In this document: positions 1 through 8,531 of the stretch, piece by piece
Position numbering within the stretch: position 1 is the stretch's first letter
Layout of the letters: every line of letters starts with the position of its first letter
Assembly: GCF_025143365.1 (NCBI RefSeq)
Contig: NZ_JALXPE010000047.1
Location: 1 to 30,394, forward strand
Direction: 5' to 3'
DNA: 30,394 bases
DNA from: Microbacterium sp. p3-SID336
GTDB lineage: Bacteria > Actinomycetota > Actinomycetes > Actinomycetales > Microbacteriaceae
The notes under the pieces: model-generated
The model's database searches: none
What the model was told of the DNA's origin: nothing
What the model saw: the letters and a program-made list of their open reading frames with translations, nothing else
Program-made: the position numbers and the translations under genes

Positions 1-1
1 G

Positions 2-670
2 TACATCATGAACGTGATCGTGGTCCCGGTCGCAGGGGTGCTGACGGTGCTGCCGCTGATCGTCGCAGGCGTCCCGTTGGAGATCGCCGCGCTGATCCCG
101 GTCCCGGTGATGGCGCTGTTCTTCGGGTGGCTCCCGCACAACGACGTCGCCTACGACTCGACGGCGCTGTGGACTCATGTCGCCAGCGGGGTGCGCGGCC
201 TTCCGGATCGGCTCGGACGCCTCGTACCCGTGCTGCTGGTCGCCGTGCCGGTGCTCGCTATCGCCGTCCCGCTCTCTCTGCTCCTCGTCGGCAGCTGGGG
301 CCTCATCCTCCCGCTCGTCGGGCTGGGGGCGAGCCTGCTGTTCAGCGCACTCGGGATCTCGAGCGTGGTCTCCGTGGTGGCGCCCTACGCCGTCTCCCGC
401 CCGGGGGACAGTCCGTTCCAGCAGCCGCAGCGCCCCACGTCGCACGGCGCCTACGGCCCCGCGGCGGCGTTCGTCGGTGCGATCGTGCTGAGTGCTCCGA
501 CGATCTGGCTCTTCACGGCGACGATCGTCTCCGGCTCGGCGTACGCCCCGGCGGCGTTCTGGGTCGGCATCTTCACCGGTGCGGTGGTCCTCGTGGCCGG
601 AGCTGTCGTCGGCGGTCGGATCTTCGAACGCAGCGGCGAGCGGCTCATGGAGTTCGTCGAGACCGCATGA
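2..670 (+). CDS. C-terminal part of a polytopic membrane protein (5'-partial)
   Basis: The reading frame is open from the window edge to a stop at 670, so the N-terminus probably lies outside; the first ATG inside the window is at 8. The 220 visible residues hold about five to six hydrophobic segments (residues 1-40, 70-95, 95-125, 150-175 and 180-205), separated by a polar loop with a PQRPTSHG stretch near residue 140, and end in a short charged tail (ERSGERLMEFVETA). This layout suits a transporter permease or a similar integral membrane protein, but no catalytic or transporter signature is visible, so I give no function. It ends 40 bp before the next gene, which has its own promoter. Confidence 0.6.
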   Translation, partial: YIMNVIVVPVAGVLTVLPLIVAGVPLEIAALIPVPVMALFFGWLPHNDVAYDSTALWTHVASGVRGLPDRLGRLVPVLLVAVPVLAIAVPLSLLLVGSWGLILPLVGLGASLLFSALGISSVVSVVAPYAVSRPGDSPFQQPQRPTSHGAYGPAAAFVGAIVLSAPTIWLFTATIVSGSAYAPAAFWVGIFTGAVVLVAGAVVGGRIFERSGERLMEFVETA

Positions 671-698
671 CCGCCGCCCGCCGGGGCAGCTGCGCGGT

Positions 699-704
699 TA
701 GACT
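699..704 (+). promoter_or_regulatory. -10 box of leaderless DUF3039 gene
   Basis: TAGACT lies exactly 6 nt before the ATG at 711. No Shine-Dalgarno sequence can fit, so transcription probably starts at the A of the start codon, as is common in actinobacteria. Confidence 0.6.
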
Positions 705-710
705 CACGGG

Positions 711-977
711 ATGAGTACTCCGCTGGACAGCCCCGATCAGGGCGGCGTGGCAACGCTTGATCGCGAACTGGAAGAGCTCCTCCGCGAGGAGAACATCGAA
801 CCGGGCGACCACGAGCGCTTCTCGCACTACGTGAAGAAGGACAAGATCCTCGAATCCGCGATCACCGGGAAGCCGGTCCGCGCACTCTGCGGCAAGAAGT
901 GGACCCCGGGGCGGGACCCCGAGAAGTTCCCGATCTGCCCCACGTGCAAGGAGATCTACGAGTCGATGGTCGGCTGA
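711..977 (+). CDS. DUF3039 family small protein
   Basis: This 88-aa soluble protein matches the actinobacterial DUF3039 family: an acidic N-terminus, a central HERFSHYVKKDKI segment, a GKPVRALCGKKWTPGRDP core and a C-terminal CPTCKEIYESM motif. The one central Cys and the terminal CxxC suggest a small metal-binding fold; the family has no established function. The ATG at 711 is preceded by a leaderless -10 box. Its 3' end overlaps the 3' end of the convergent pncB gene by 22 bp. The assignment to the family is from motif recognition. Confidence 0.85.
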   Translation: MSTPLDSPDQGGVATLDRELEELLREENIEPGDHERFSHYVKKDKILESAITGKPVRALCGKKWTPGRDPEKFPICPTCKEIYESMVG

Positions 978-2305
978 CCCCAGTCGGCTTCCACGTACAC
1001 GGTGGGGATCGCCGGGTCGGACTTGCTGAGCGCGAGCGCCCGCACCGGCAGCTCCTCGCGAACGCGCAGGTGGTGCGCCCTGGCCGCGGCCGTACCCTCG
1101 ACGCCCTCATGCGCGGTGTCGATCTCGCCCGCCTCGACGAGAGTGATCTGGAGCGGACGGCCGTCCCGGTGCTCCGCGGGCGTGTCGAGCTCTTCGAAGC
1201 CGTCGGACACCACGACCGTCTCGGCGGTGGCGACGCCGTCGGTGAGTGTGCGGAACGCGGCCTTGCGTCCTCCGTGCGACGCTTTGTCGGTTGAGGCCTT
1301 GGCCACGCCGATCCACGCGCCCTCCGCATCCTGCCTGGCGACGAGCTTGTACACCATGCTCGCGGTGGGGTACCCCGAGCCGGTCACCACCGAGGTGCCG
1401 ACGCCGTAGGCGTCCACGGGGGAGGCCGCGAGGGCGGCGATGGCGTACTCGTCCAGGTCACTCGTGACGGTGATGCGTGTCTGCGTCGCGCCGAGCTCGT
1501 CGAGCTGTGCGCGCACCTCGGCCGCCACGATCGGGAGGTCGCCGGAGTCGATGCGCACCCCGCCGAGGGTCGTGCCGGCCACGCGGATCGCGGTCTCGAC
1601 GCCGGAGCGGATGTCGTACGTGTCGACCAGCAGGGTGGTGTCGACGCCCATGCTGTCGACCTGGGCGCGGAACGCATCCTCCTCGCTGTCGTGCAGCAGC
1701 GTCCACGAGTGCGCCGCGGTTCCCATCGTGGGGATGCCCCACGTGCGACCGGCCTCCAGGTTGCTGGTGGCCCCGAAGCCCGCGATGTAGGCGGCGCGGG
1801 CCGCGGCGACCGCCGAGCGCTCGGCTGCCCGTCGGGAGCCCATCTCCGCCAGCGGACGCTCGCCCGCCGCGATGCTCATCCGCGCGGCGGCCGTCGCCAC
1901 CGCCGAATCGTGGTTGAGCACGCTCAGCGCGAGCGTCTCCAGCACCACCGCATCGGCGAAGGAGCCCTCGACGGTGAGGATGGGCGATCCGGGGAAGTAC
2001 AGCTCGCCCTCGCGGTAGCCCCGGATCGTTCCGGTGAAGCGGTAGTCCTCGAGATGGGCGATCGTCGCGGCGTCGACGACCTGCTGGTCGCGCAGGAACC
2101 GCAGCTCGTCCTCACCGAAGCGGAATTCGCGGAGGAGGCCGAGCAGCCGGCCCGTTCCCGCCACGACACCGAACCGACGGCCGCCGGAGAGCCTGCGGGA
2201 GAAGAGCTCGAACACGCTCGGACGGAACGCTGTGCCGTCCCGGAGGGAGGCGGCGAGCATCGTGAGCTCGTAACGGTCGGTGAGCAGCGCCGTCGACGTG
2301 GTCAT
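956..2305 (-). CDS. pncB: Nicotinate phosphoribosyltransferase
   Basis: This 449-aa cytosolic enzyme makes nicotinate mononucleotide from nicotinate and PRPP with ATP, the entry step of NAD salvage. The N-terminus (TALLTDRYELTMLAASLRDG) is typical of the family, as are the MGTAAHSWTLLHDSEEDAF segment carrying the conserved His and the VRIDSGDLP motif. Length is normal (about 430-450 aa). The ATG at 2305 follows TAAGCT by 6 nt on the minus strand, so the message is probably leaderless. The gene runs divergently from murI, with 61 bp between the two starts holding both promoters, and its stop overlaps DUF3039. Confidence 0.95.
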   Translation of the reverse strand: MTTSTALLTDRYELTMLAASLRDGTAFRPSVFELFSRRLSGGRRFGVVAGTGRLLGLLREFRFGEDELRFLRDQQVVDAATIAHLEDYRFTGTIRGYREGELYFPGSPILTVEGSFADAVVLETLALSVLNHDSAVATAAARMSIAAGERPLAEMGSRRAAERSAVAAARAAYIAGFGATSNLEAGRTWGIPTMGTAAHSWTLLHDSEEDAFRAQVDSMGVDTTLLVDTYDIRSGVETAIRVAGTTLGGVRIDSGDLPIVAAEVRAQLDELGATQTRITVTSDLDEYAIAALAASPVDAYGVGTSVVTGSGYPTASMVYKLVARQDAEGAWIGVAKASTDKASHGGRKAAFRTLTDGVATAETVVVSDGFEELDTPAEHRDGRPLQITLVEAGEIDTAHEGVEGTAAARAHHLRVREELPVRALALSKSDPAIPTVYVEADWGQPTIDS

Positions 2306-2311
2306 GCGCTC

Positions 2312-2317
2312 AGCTTA
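2312..2317 (-). promoter_or_regulatory. -10 box of leaderless pncB
   Basis: Read on the minus strand this is TAAGCT, 6 nt before the pncB ATG at 2305. Confidence 0.6.
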
Positions 2318-2352
2318 GTGAGCCGTGATGCGCGACGCGGTCCGCACGCGGG

Positions 2353-2358
2353 TAGGCT
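2353..2358 (+). promoter_or_regulatory. -10 box of murI
   Basis: TAGGCT lies 8 nt before the murI ATG at 2367. The leader would be absent or only one or two bases long. This -10 supports the inner start over an upstream in-frame ATG at 2325. Confidence 0.5.
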
Positions 2359-2366
2359 GGGGAGTC

Positions 2367-3203
2367 ATGAACGACGCGCCGATCGGGATCTTCGACTCCG
2401 GTGTCGGCGGGCTCACGGTGGCCAGGGCCATCCGGGCCCAGCTGCCCCGCGAATCGTTCGTCTACATCGGCGACACGGCGCATTCTCCGTACGGGCCGAA
2501 GCCGATCGCCGACGTCCGGCGCTACGCGCTCGATGTACTCGACACCCTCGTCGACCAGGGCGTGAAGATGCTCGTGATCGCGTGCAACACCGCCTCGGCC
2601 GCGATGCTCCGCGACGCCAGGGAGCGCTACGACGTCCCGGTGGTCGAGGTGATCGGGCCGGCGGTGCGCCGCGCGGTCTCCACCACCCGCAACGGCCGCG
2701 TCGGCGTGATCGGCACGGTCGGCACGATCGGCTCCCGCGCCTACCAGGACATGCTCGAGGTGAACGAGCGCCTGCAGGTGTTCACGGCCGCCTGTCCGCG
2801 CTTCGTGGAGTTCGTGGAGGCCGGCGTGACCGGGACCCCGGAGGTGCTCGAGGTCGCGGAGCAGTACCTGGCACCGCTGCGCGAGGCCGGCGTGGACACG
2901 CTCGTGCTCGGCTGCACCCACTACCCGTTCCTGCGCGGGGCCATCAGCTACGTGATGGGGGAGGGCGTCACGCTCGTCTCCAGCGACGATGAGACCGCGG
3001 GGGACGTGTACCGGCAGCTCGTGCGCGGCGATCTCCTCGCCCCCGCCGATGCGACGGCCACTTACGTGTACGAGGCCACCGGCGCCTCGACCGACGACTT
3101 CACCGCGCTCGCGAACCGCCTGATGGGTCGCGAGGTGCGCGACGTGCAGCTCGTCCAGACGGGCGTCATCACCCTGCCCCACCCCGCCCTCGACTCGCAC
3201 TGA
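2367..3203 (+). CDS. murI: Glutamate racemase
   Basis: This 278-aa cytosolic enzyme converts L- to D-glutamate for peptidoglycan. The family landmarks are all present: [10 protein letters not shown] at the N-terminus, [13 protein letters not shown], the first catalytic Cys in ACNTASA and the second in GCTHYPF. An ATG exists 42 nt upstream in frame, but the start at 2367 puts the conserved IGIFDSG motif at residue 5 and sits just behind a -10 box, so I prefer it. The gene heads a murI-rph-rdgB cluster with 32 bp and 2 bp gaps, a common actinobacterial order. Confidence 0.95.
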   Translation: MNDAPIGIFDSGVGGLTVARAIRAQLPRESFVYIGDTAHSPYGPKPIADVRRYALDVLDTLVDQGVKMLVIACNTASAAMLRDARERYDVPVVEVIGPAVRRAVSTTRNGRVGVIGTVGTIGSRAYQDMLEVNERLQVFTAACPRFVEFVEAGVTGTPEVLEVAEQYLAPLREAGVDTLVLGCTHYPFLRGAISYVMGEGVTLVSSDDETAGDVYRQLVRGDLLAPADATATYVYEATGASTDDFTALANRLMGREVRDVQLVQTGVITLPHPALDSH

Positions 3204-3235
3204 GCGACTCGAACCGCCACGACCGAGAGAAGCAC

Positions 3236-3973
3236 ATGACCGACATCGTCCGCGCCGACGGCCGCACCGCCTCGCAGCTCCGCGAGATCACCATCGAGCG
3301 CGGTTGGAGCGCCCAGGCGGAGGGATCCGCGCTGATCAGCTTCGGCGGCACCAAGGTGCTGTGCACGGCGTCGTTCACGAACGGCGTGCCCCGCTGGCTC
3401 ACCGGCAAGGGCAAGGGGTGGGTCACGGCGGAGTACGCCATGCTGCCGCGCGCGACCAACAGCCGCAACGACCGCGAGAGCGTGAAGGGCCGCATCGGCG
3501 GCCGCACGCACGAGATCTCGCGGCTCATCGGCCGCGCCCTGCGCGCCGTGGTCGACACCAAGGCGCTCGGCGAGAACACCATCGTGATCGACTGCGACGT
3601 GCTGCAGGCGGACGGCGGCACCCGCACCGCCGCGATCACCGGAGCGTACGTGGCACTCGCGGACGCCATCGAATGGGGCCGGGAGAAGAAGTTCATCGGC
3701 CGCAACTCGACGCCGCTGCTCGACTCTGTCTCCGCGGTGTCGGTGGGCATCGTCGACGGGGAGCCGCTGCTCGACCTCGCGTATGTCGAGGACGTGCGGG
3801 CCGAGACCGACATGAACGTGGTCGTCACCGGCCGGGGGCTCTTCGTCGAGGTGCAGGGCACTGCCGAAGGTGCGCCGTTCGACAAGCGCGAGCTCGATGC
3901 GCTGCTGGAGCTCGGTGTGGCGGGATGCGCCGACCTGAAGGAGCGGCAGCTCGCCGCGCTGGCGGAGGCCTGA
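3236..3973 (+). CDS. rph: Ribonuclease PH
   Basis: This 245-aa enzyme is a phosphorolytic 3'-to-5' exoribonuclease that trims tRNA precursors and forms a hexameric ring in the cytosol. Family hallmarks are the N-terminal [16 protein letters not shown], the [19 protein letters not shown] segment with the conserved arginines of the phosphate site, and [19 protein letters not shown] in the core. Length is typical. A GAGAGAAG ribosome binding site precedes the ATG at 3236. It sits between murI and rdgB and is probably cotranscribed with them. Confidence 0.95.
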   Translation: MTDIVRADGRTASQLREITIERGWSAQAEGSALISFGGTKVLCTASFTNGVPRWLTGKGKGWVTAEYAMLPRATNSRNDRESVKGRIGGRTHEISRLIGRALRAVVDTKALGENTIVIDCDVLQADGGTRTAAITGAYVALADAIEWGREKKFIGRNSTPLLDSVSAVSVGIVDGEPLLDLAYVEDVRAETDMNVVVTGRGLFVEVQGTAEGAPFDKRELDALLELGVAGCADLKERQLAALAEA

Positions 3974-3975
3974 CC

Positions 3976-4569
3976 GTGCGCGTCGTCCTCGCGACCCACA
4001 ACCCGCACAAGGTCGAGGAGTTCCAGCAGATCGTGCAGCAGGCACGGCCCGACCTGGAGGTGGTCGGCTATGACGGCCCCGAGCCGGTCGAGGACGGTGT
4101 GACCTTCGCGGAGAACGCCCTCCTCAAGGCCAGGGCGGCGGCCGCGCACACAGGGCTCGCGGCGCTGGCGGACGACTCGGGCATCTGCGTGGACGTGCTC
4201 GGAGGATCCCCCGGGGTGTTCTCCGCCTACTGGGCGGGGCAGAAGAAAGATGCGGCGGCGAACCTCGAGCTGCTGCTCGATCAGCTGCACGACATCGCCG
4301 ATCCCCACCGCAGGGCGCACTTCACCTCGACCATCGCTCTCGTGCTCCCGGACGGCCGCGAGCACGTCGTCGAGGGCATCTGGCCCGGACGCCTGGCGCG
4401 GACCGCTGCGGGGGCGGGCGGCTTCGGCTACGACCCGATCTTCATCCCGGACGGGCAGCCCGCAGACGCCGAACGCACGGTGGGGGAGTTCACCGCGGAC
4501 GAGAAACAGGCGCAGTCGCATCGCGCGCGGGCCTTCGCCGCACTCGTGCCGCTCCTCGCCGCGCTCTGA
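3976..4569 (+). CDS. rdgB: RdgB/HAM1 non-canonical purine NTP pyrophosphatase
   Basis: This 197-aa enzyme hydrolyses dITP, ITP and XTP to monophosphates and keeps deaminated purines out of DNA and RNA. Motifs seen are the N-terminal LATHNPHKVEEF, FAENALLKARAAA, the ADDSGICVDVLGG segment with the metal-binding acidic residues, and the C-terminal GFGYDPIFIP substrate-binding motif. The start is GTG at 3976, two bases after the rph stop; this places the LATHN motif at residue 5, as in the family. Reading frames that extend farther upstream overlap rph and are not coding. Confidence 0.93.
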   Translation: MRVVLATHNPHKVEEFQQIVQQARPDLEVVGYDGPEPVEDGVTFAENALLKARAAAAHTGLAALADDSGICVDVLGGSPGVFSAYWAGQKKDAAANLELLLDQLHDIADPHRRAHFTSTIALVLPDGREHVVEGIWPGRLARTAAGAGGFGYDPIFIPDGQPADAERTVGEFTADEKQAQSHRARAFAALVPLLAAL

Positions 4570-4596
4570 GCACCGCGACGCAGAACCCCTGCTGAC

Positions 4597-4612
4597 GGTG
4601 AGAATCGTTACC
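4597..4612 (+). promoter_or_regulatory. Degenerate inverted repeat upstream of the CDF exporter gene (possible operator)
   Basis: GGTGAGAA and TCGTTACC form an imperfect palindrome 46 nt upstream of the -10 box of the metal exporter gene. The look is loosely Zur-box-like, but only about five of eight positions pair, so metal control is a guess. Confidence 0.2.
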
Positions 4613-4657
4613 CTTCCCGACAAGCCCGCAGCGGCCTCCAGAGGCTGCCTACCGGTC

Positions 4658-4663
4658 TAGCCT
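4658..4663 (+). promoter_or_regulatory. -10 box of leaderless CDF exporter gene
   Basis: TAGCCT lies exactly 6 nt before the ATG at 4670. Confidence 0.6.
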
Positions 4664-4669
4664 GGGGGC

Positions 4670-5590
4670 ATGCACGATCACGCGCCCGTTCCCGGCGGCA
4701 TCCGCTCCGCGAGCAGCAGACGCCTCCTCGCGATCTCGCTGACCCTCACCGCCACGGTCATGGTGGTGCAGGTCGTGGGGGCGCTGCTCACCGGCTCCCT
4801 GGCGCTGCTCGCCGACGCCGCGCACATGTTCACCGATGCCTCCGCGCTCGTGATCGCCCTCATCGCCGCCACGGTGGCCGCGCGCCCCGCCGACGACCGC
4901 CGCACGTTCGGGTACCAGCGGGCCGAGGTCTTCGGCGCGCTCATCAACGCCGTGATCCTGATCGGTCTGGCGACCGTCGTCGCCGTGCAGGGCGTGGAGC
5001 GCCTGCTGAACCCGGCGACGGTGGAGGTCGCCGGTGGCCTCATGCTCGTCGTGGCCGTGGTCGGCCTGCTCGCCAACGCCGTGTCCATGTGGCTGCTGAG
5101 CCGGGCGCAGCGCACCAACCTGAACGTGCGCGGCGCGTACCTGGAGGTGATGGGAGACCTCCTCGGGTCGCTGATGGTGATCGTCGCCGCTGCCGTGATC
5201 CTGCTCACCGGATGGATGCCCGCCGACGCGATCGCCTCCCTGTTCATCGCCGCGATGATCATCCCGCGGGCGGTCGTCCTGCTGCGGGAGGTGTTCTCCG
5301 TTCTGTCCGAGTCCGCGCCGAAGGGGATGGCCGTCGGGGAGATCCGGACGCATCTGCTGGGCTACGAGGGCGTCGTGGGCGTGCACGACGTACACGTGTG
5401 GCAGCTCACGCGCGGCGCTCCGGTGTTCACCGCACACGTGCAGGTGCGGCCTGAGCTGCTGTCGGACGGACGCTCGGCAGCCCTGCTCGCGGAGATGCAG
5501 TCGTGCCTCGCGGATCACTTCGACGTGGAGCACTCCACGTTCCAGATCGAACCGGCGGAGCAGTCGGACTGCGAGCCGCACCACGCCTGA
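4670..5590 (+). CDS. Cation diffusion facilitator (CzcD/ZitB-type metal exporter)
   Basis: This 306-aa inner-membrane antiporter would export divalent metals, most likely zinc. It has six predicted membrane segments (about residues 17-40, 45-70, 87-108, 120-143, 160-180 and 185-203) and a cytoplasmic C-terminal domain containing VVGVHDVHVWQLT, which is typical of CDF dimers. The TM2 metal site is visible as DAAHMFTD (His52, Asp56). In TM5 the usual HxxxD is replaced by ExxxD (Glu159, Asp163), which could alter metal choice. The gene is monocistronic, with its own leaderless promoter, and its stop codon lies in a hairpin shared with convergent ligD. Confidence 0.9.
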   Translation: MHDHAPVPGGIRSASSRRLLAISLTLTATVMVVQVVGALLTGSLALLADAAHMFTDASALVIALIAATVAARPADDRRTFGYQRAEVFGALINAVILIGLATVVAVQGVERLLNPATVEVAGGLMLVVAVVGLLANAVSMWLLSRAQRTNLNVRGAYLEVMGDLLGSLMVIVAAAVILLTGWMPADAIASLFIAAMIIPRAVVLLREVFSVLSESAPKGMAVGEIRTHLLGYEGVVGVHDVHVWQLTRGAPVFTAHVQVRPELLSDGRSAALLAEMQSCLADHFDVEHSTFQIEPAEQSDCEPHHA

Positions 5591-5606
5591 CGCCCGGATC
5601 GTCAGG
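5586..5606. terminator. Hairpin between convergent CDF and ligD genes
   Basis: CCTGACG and CGTCAGG form a perfect 7-bp stem around a 7-base loop. The stem covers the stop codons of both genes, so the same structure can act in both directions. There is no T-run, so strict intrinsic termination is uncertain. Confidence 0.4.
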
Positions 5607-7641
5607 TCTCCACCACGATCTCGTCGGGCGACTTGTCCGGTCGCAGGCCGCGCCACCGCGCGTGCCGGAGAATGCCGTCCGGGGTCCAGTTGGCGAACTC
5701 CACCTCGCCGACGAGCTCGGGGCGCACCCAGAGGGCGTCGGACGCGTCCGGGCGCGGCACGCCCTCCAGCGGTGCGGCGTGCACCCGCAGGGGCTCCAGC
5801 CGGGACAGGAGATCGCGCAGGATGCGGTCGGAGAACCCCGTGCCAACCCTGCCGATGTAGCGCAGCTCGCCCGCCTCGGGCACGGCGAGCAGCAGGGAGC
5901 CGAGCGTGCCCTCGCGCTCGCCCTTGCCCGGACGGATGCCCACGACCACGGCTTCCTGCATCCGCGTGTTCTTGAGCTTGAGCCACGACGGCGAGCGCAT
6001 GCCCGGCCGGTAGCGCGACGCGGGATCCTTGACCAGCACGCCCTCCAGCCCGAACTCGGCGCTGGCGGCGAGCGCGGCGTCCACATCGTCGAACACCGGC
6101 GGCAGCTGCACGGGAGCATCGAGGTCGGACACGAGGTCCTCCAGGAGAGTCCGCCGTTCACGCAGAGGCATGCCGGTGAGATCGTGGCCGTCGAGACGCA
6201 GCAGGTCGAACAGCATGTACACGACAGGAGTGCGCACGACCTCGCGCTCGATCTCGCGCGGACGGGTCAGGTGCATGCGGTTCTGCAGCAGCGAGAAGCT
6301 CGGGCGCGCGTCGGCGTCGAATGCGACGATCTCGCCGTCGACGATCGCCTCCTCGACCGGGAGGAACGGGGCGCCGTCCGCCGTCAGCTCGGGGTAGCGT
6401 GCCGTGATGTCGGTGCCGCGGCGGGCGTGCAGCAGCATCCGTCCGTCGCGCCACGTGCCGATCGCGCGGATGCCGTCCCACTTCACCTCCACCCAAGACG
6501 GGGTGCTGAGACCGCGGGCGATCGCGGGCGTGCCGTTCTCCGCGAGCATGGGGTCGAGCGAGGGCGGCGTCGCACCGGCGGCGGGCGGCGGGGCCGCGGC
6601 GAGGGGACGGCGAGTGCGCGCGGTGCCGACGGCGTGGCCCGTCCCCGTGATGCGTGTCATCCCCGCGCGGGTGCCGCTCCTGTCGACCGGGCCCTCCGAC
6701 GCGGGAGCGGTCGTCGCCGCCGTCGCGCTCACGCTCGGTGCGGACCGCGCCTCTGCACGGTGCAGGCTCGCGAGGGGGTCCATGCCCGCGGCGGCTCTGG
6801 CCAGCACCTCGTCGAGCTCCAGATGGGCGAGCGCGGGATCGTCGAGCTCCTCCCACGTGCGCGGCGCCGCGACTCCCGGCCGTGCGCGTCCGCGCAGGGA
6901 GTAGGGCGAGATGGTCGTCTTCTTGCCGTTGTTCTGGCTCCAGTCGAGGAACACCTTCCCCCCACGCACCGCCTTGGACATGACGCTGGTGGCGAGGTCG
7001 GGGTGGTCGTTCTCGATGATGCGCGCGAGCTCCTTCACCACGGCCGACACCTCGGCGCTGGTCTGCTCGCCCGGGAGCGCGGCGTAGAGGTGGATGCCCT
7101 TGCTGCCGCTCGTGACGGGGAGGGGGTCCAGGCCCATGCCGGTGAGCAGCCCGCGTGCCAGACGGGCGACCTCGGCGCACTGGGCGAGCCCCACGCCGGG
7201 GCCCGGGTCGAGGTCGAGCACGAGGCGGTCCGGTCGCCCGGGGAGTCCGTTCGCGTCGAACCGCCACTGCGGCACGTGCAGCTCGATGGCGGCGACCTGT
7301 GCGAGCCAGACCAGGGTGGGCACGTCCTCCACCAGGGGATACGCCTTGGGGCCGTCCGAGTGCTGGATGTCCTGGCGCGGGATCCAGTCGGGGGCTCCCG
7401 GTTCGAGCTGCTTGGTGAAGAACGCGTCGCCCGGGGCGTCCGCGGTTCCCACGCCCTCCACCCAGCGCTTGCGCGTCACGGGACGGCCGTCGAGGAGGGG
7501 GAGCAGGAGCGGCGCGATCGCGGTGTAGTAGGCGATGACCTCGCCCTTGGTGGTGCCCGTCTCCGGATAGACGACCTTGTCCAGGTTCGTCACGCGCAGA
7601 CGCCGTCCGTCGACCTGCACGACCTGCGCCTCTCCCACCAT
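5602..7641 (-). CDS. ligD: ATP-dependent DNA ligase LigD, polymerase-ligase form
   Basis: This 679-aa enzyme seals double-strand breaks in bacterial non-homologous end joining. Residues 10-290 form the primase-like polymerase domain, with the catalytic pair in LDLDPGPG (Asp143, Asp145) and DWSQN near 233. A low-complexity Ala/Pro/Thr linker (about 295-360) follows, then the adenylation domain with Lys387 in KWDG and a C-terminal OB fold (residues about 560-679). No 3'-phosphoesterase module is seen, so the architecture is POL-LIG only. The ATG at 7641 is chosen because TACGCT sits 6 nt ahead; upstream in-frame sequence runs into ku. It is divergent from ku, 57 bp apart. Confidence 0.93.
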   Translation of the reverse strand: MVGEAQVVQVDGRRLRVTNLDKVVYPETGTTKGEVIAYYTAIAPLLLPLLDGRPVTRKRWVEGVGTADAPGDAFFTKQLEPGAPDWIPRQDIQHSDGPKAYPLVEDVPTLVWLAQVAAIELHVPQWRFDANGLPGRPDRLVLDLDPGPGVGLAQCAEVARLARGLLTGMGLDPLPVTSGSKGIHLYAALPGEQTSAEVSAVVKELARIIENDHPDLATSVMSKAVRGGKVFLDWSQNNGKKTTISPYSLRGRARPGVAAPRTWEELDDPALAHLELDEVLARAAAGMDPLASLHRAEARSAPSVSATAATTAPASEGPVDRSGTRAGMTRITGTGHAVGTARTRRPLAAAPPPAAGATPPSLDPMLAENGTPAIARGLSTPSWVEVKWDGIRAIGTWRDGRMLLHARRGTDITARYPELTADGAPFLPVEEAIVDGEIVAFDADARPSFSLLQNRMHLTRPREIEREVVRTPVVYMLFDLLRLDGHDLTGMPLRERRTLLEDLVSDLDAPVQLPPVFDDVDAALAASAEFGLEGVLVKDPASRYRPGMRSPSWLKLKNTRMQEAVVVGIRPGKGEREGTLGSLLLAVPEAGELRYIGRVGTGFSDRILRDLLSRLEPLRVHAAPLEGVPRPDASDALWVRPELVGEVEFANWTPDGILRHARWRGLRPDKSPDEIVVET

Positions 7642-7647
7642 GCGCCC

Positions 7648-7653
7648 AGCGTA
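7648..7653 (-). promoter_or_regulatory. -10 box of leaderless ligD
   Basis: Read on the minus strand this is TACGCT, 6 nt before the ATG at 7641. A weaker TCTACT on the plus strand (7687-7692) lies 6 nt before the ku start, so the 57-bp gap probably holds two back-to-back leaderless promoters. Confidence 0.55.
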
Positions 7654-7698
7654 GTCAAGGGGTGGTCGTGACGGGTGGGGCTGGTGTCTACTGGTGTG

Positions 7699-8508
7699 AT
7701 GAGGACCATCTGGAAGGGCGCGCTGACGTTCGGGCTCGTGAACGTCCCGGTGAAGGTGTACTCCGCGACCGAGGATCACGACGTCCCGCTGCACCAGGTG
7801 CACGATAAGGACGGCGGCCGCATCCGCTATCAGCGCACGTGCGAGGTGTGCGGCGAGACCGTCGCCTACTCCGACATCGACCGGGCCTACGTCGACGACG
7901 GCCAGACCGTGGTGCTGACCAAGGACGACCTGGCCGCCCTGCCCGCGGAGAAGAGCCGCGAGATCGACGTGGTCGAGTTCGTGCCCTCCGAGCAGGTGGA
8001 TCCGCTCACCCTCGACAAGCCGTACTACCTGGAGCCCGACTCGAAGTCGCCCAAGGCGTACGTGCTGCTGCGCAAGACGCTCGAGCAGACGGACCGCACC
8101 GCGATCGTGCGCTTCACCCTGCGCCAGAAGACCCGACTCGCCGCCCTGCGCGTGCGCGGCAAGGTGCTCGTGCTGCAGACGCTGCTCTGGTCGGATGAGG
8201 TGCGCGCGGCGGAGTTCCCCTCGCTCGACGAGGACGTGCGGATCTCGAAGAAGGAGCTCGAACTGTCGTCGTCGCTCGTCGACAGCTACTCGGCCGACTT
8301 CGACCCGGAGGAGTTCGTCGACGAGTACCAGAAGGAGCTGCGCACGCTGATCGACGCGAAGATCGACGCGGGCGAGACGTTCGATGTGGCGGAGACCTTC
8401 GGCGACACCGAGAAGGCGGCGGACGGCGGCGAGGTCATCGACCTGATGGAGGCGCTGCGCGCGAGTGTCGCGCGCTCGAAGGAGAAGCGCTCGAAGAGCG
8501 CGGGCTGA
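7699..8508 (+). CDS. ku: Non-homologous end joining protein Ku
   Basis: This 269-aa protein forms a homodimer ring that binds DNA ends and recruits LigD. The N-terminus MRTIWKGALTFGLVNVPVKVYSAT is the diagnostic bacterial Ku start, followed by a central beta-barrel region (HDKDGGRIRYQRTCEVCGE) and a short Lys/Arg-rich tail ending at SKSAG. The start at 7699 matches the family N-terminus; an upstream in-frame start at 7675 adds residues with no family match. It pairs with the divergent ligD as a standard two-component end-joining module. A hairpin covers its stop codon. Confidence 0.95.
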   Translation: MRTIWKGALTFGLVNVPVKVYSATEDHDVPLHQVHDKDGGRIRYQRTCEVCGETVAYSDIDRAYVDDGQTVVLTKDDLAALPAEKSREIDVVEFVPSEQVDPLTLDKPYYLEPDSKSPKAYVLLRKTLEQTDRTAIVRFTLRQKTRLAALRVRGKVLVLQTLLWSDEVRAAEFPSLDEDVRISKKELELSSSLVDSYSADFDPEEFVDEYQKELRTLIDAKIDAGETFDVAETFGDTEKAADGGEVIDLMEALRASVARSKEKRSKSAG

Positions 8509-8523
8509 CGCCGCCGGGCGTCA
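8506..8523. terminator. Hairpin between convergent ku and dedA-like genes
   Basis: TGACGCC and GGCGTCA form a perfect 7-bp stem with a 4-base loop. The first arm includes the ku stop codon. No T-run follows. The convergent gene ends at 8532. Confidence 0.4.
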
Positions 8524-8531
8524 CGTGCGGG

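Noticed and set aside
1691..2992. 433-codon plus-strand frame across pncB and murI
   Set aside because: It is antisense to pncB and out of frame with murI, both well supported.
5503..7671. 722-codon plus-strand frame opposite ligD
   Set aside because: The opposite strand has a complete LigD with all motifs. The plus-strand translation is Arg/Gly/His-rich with no domain.
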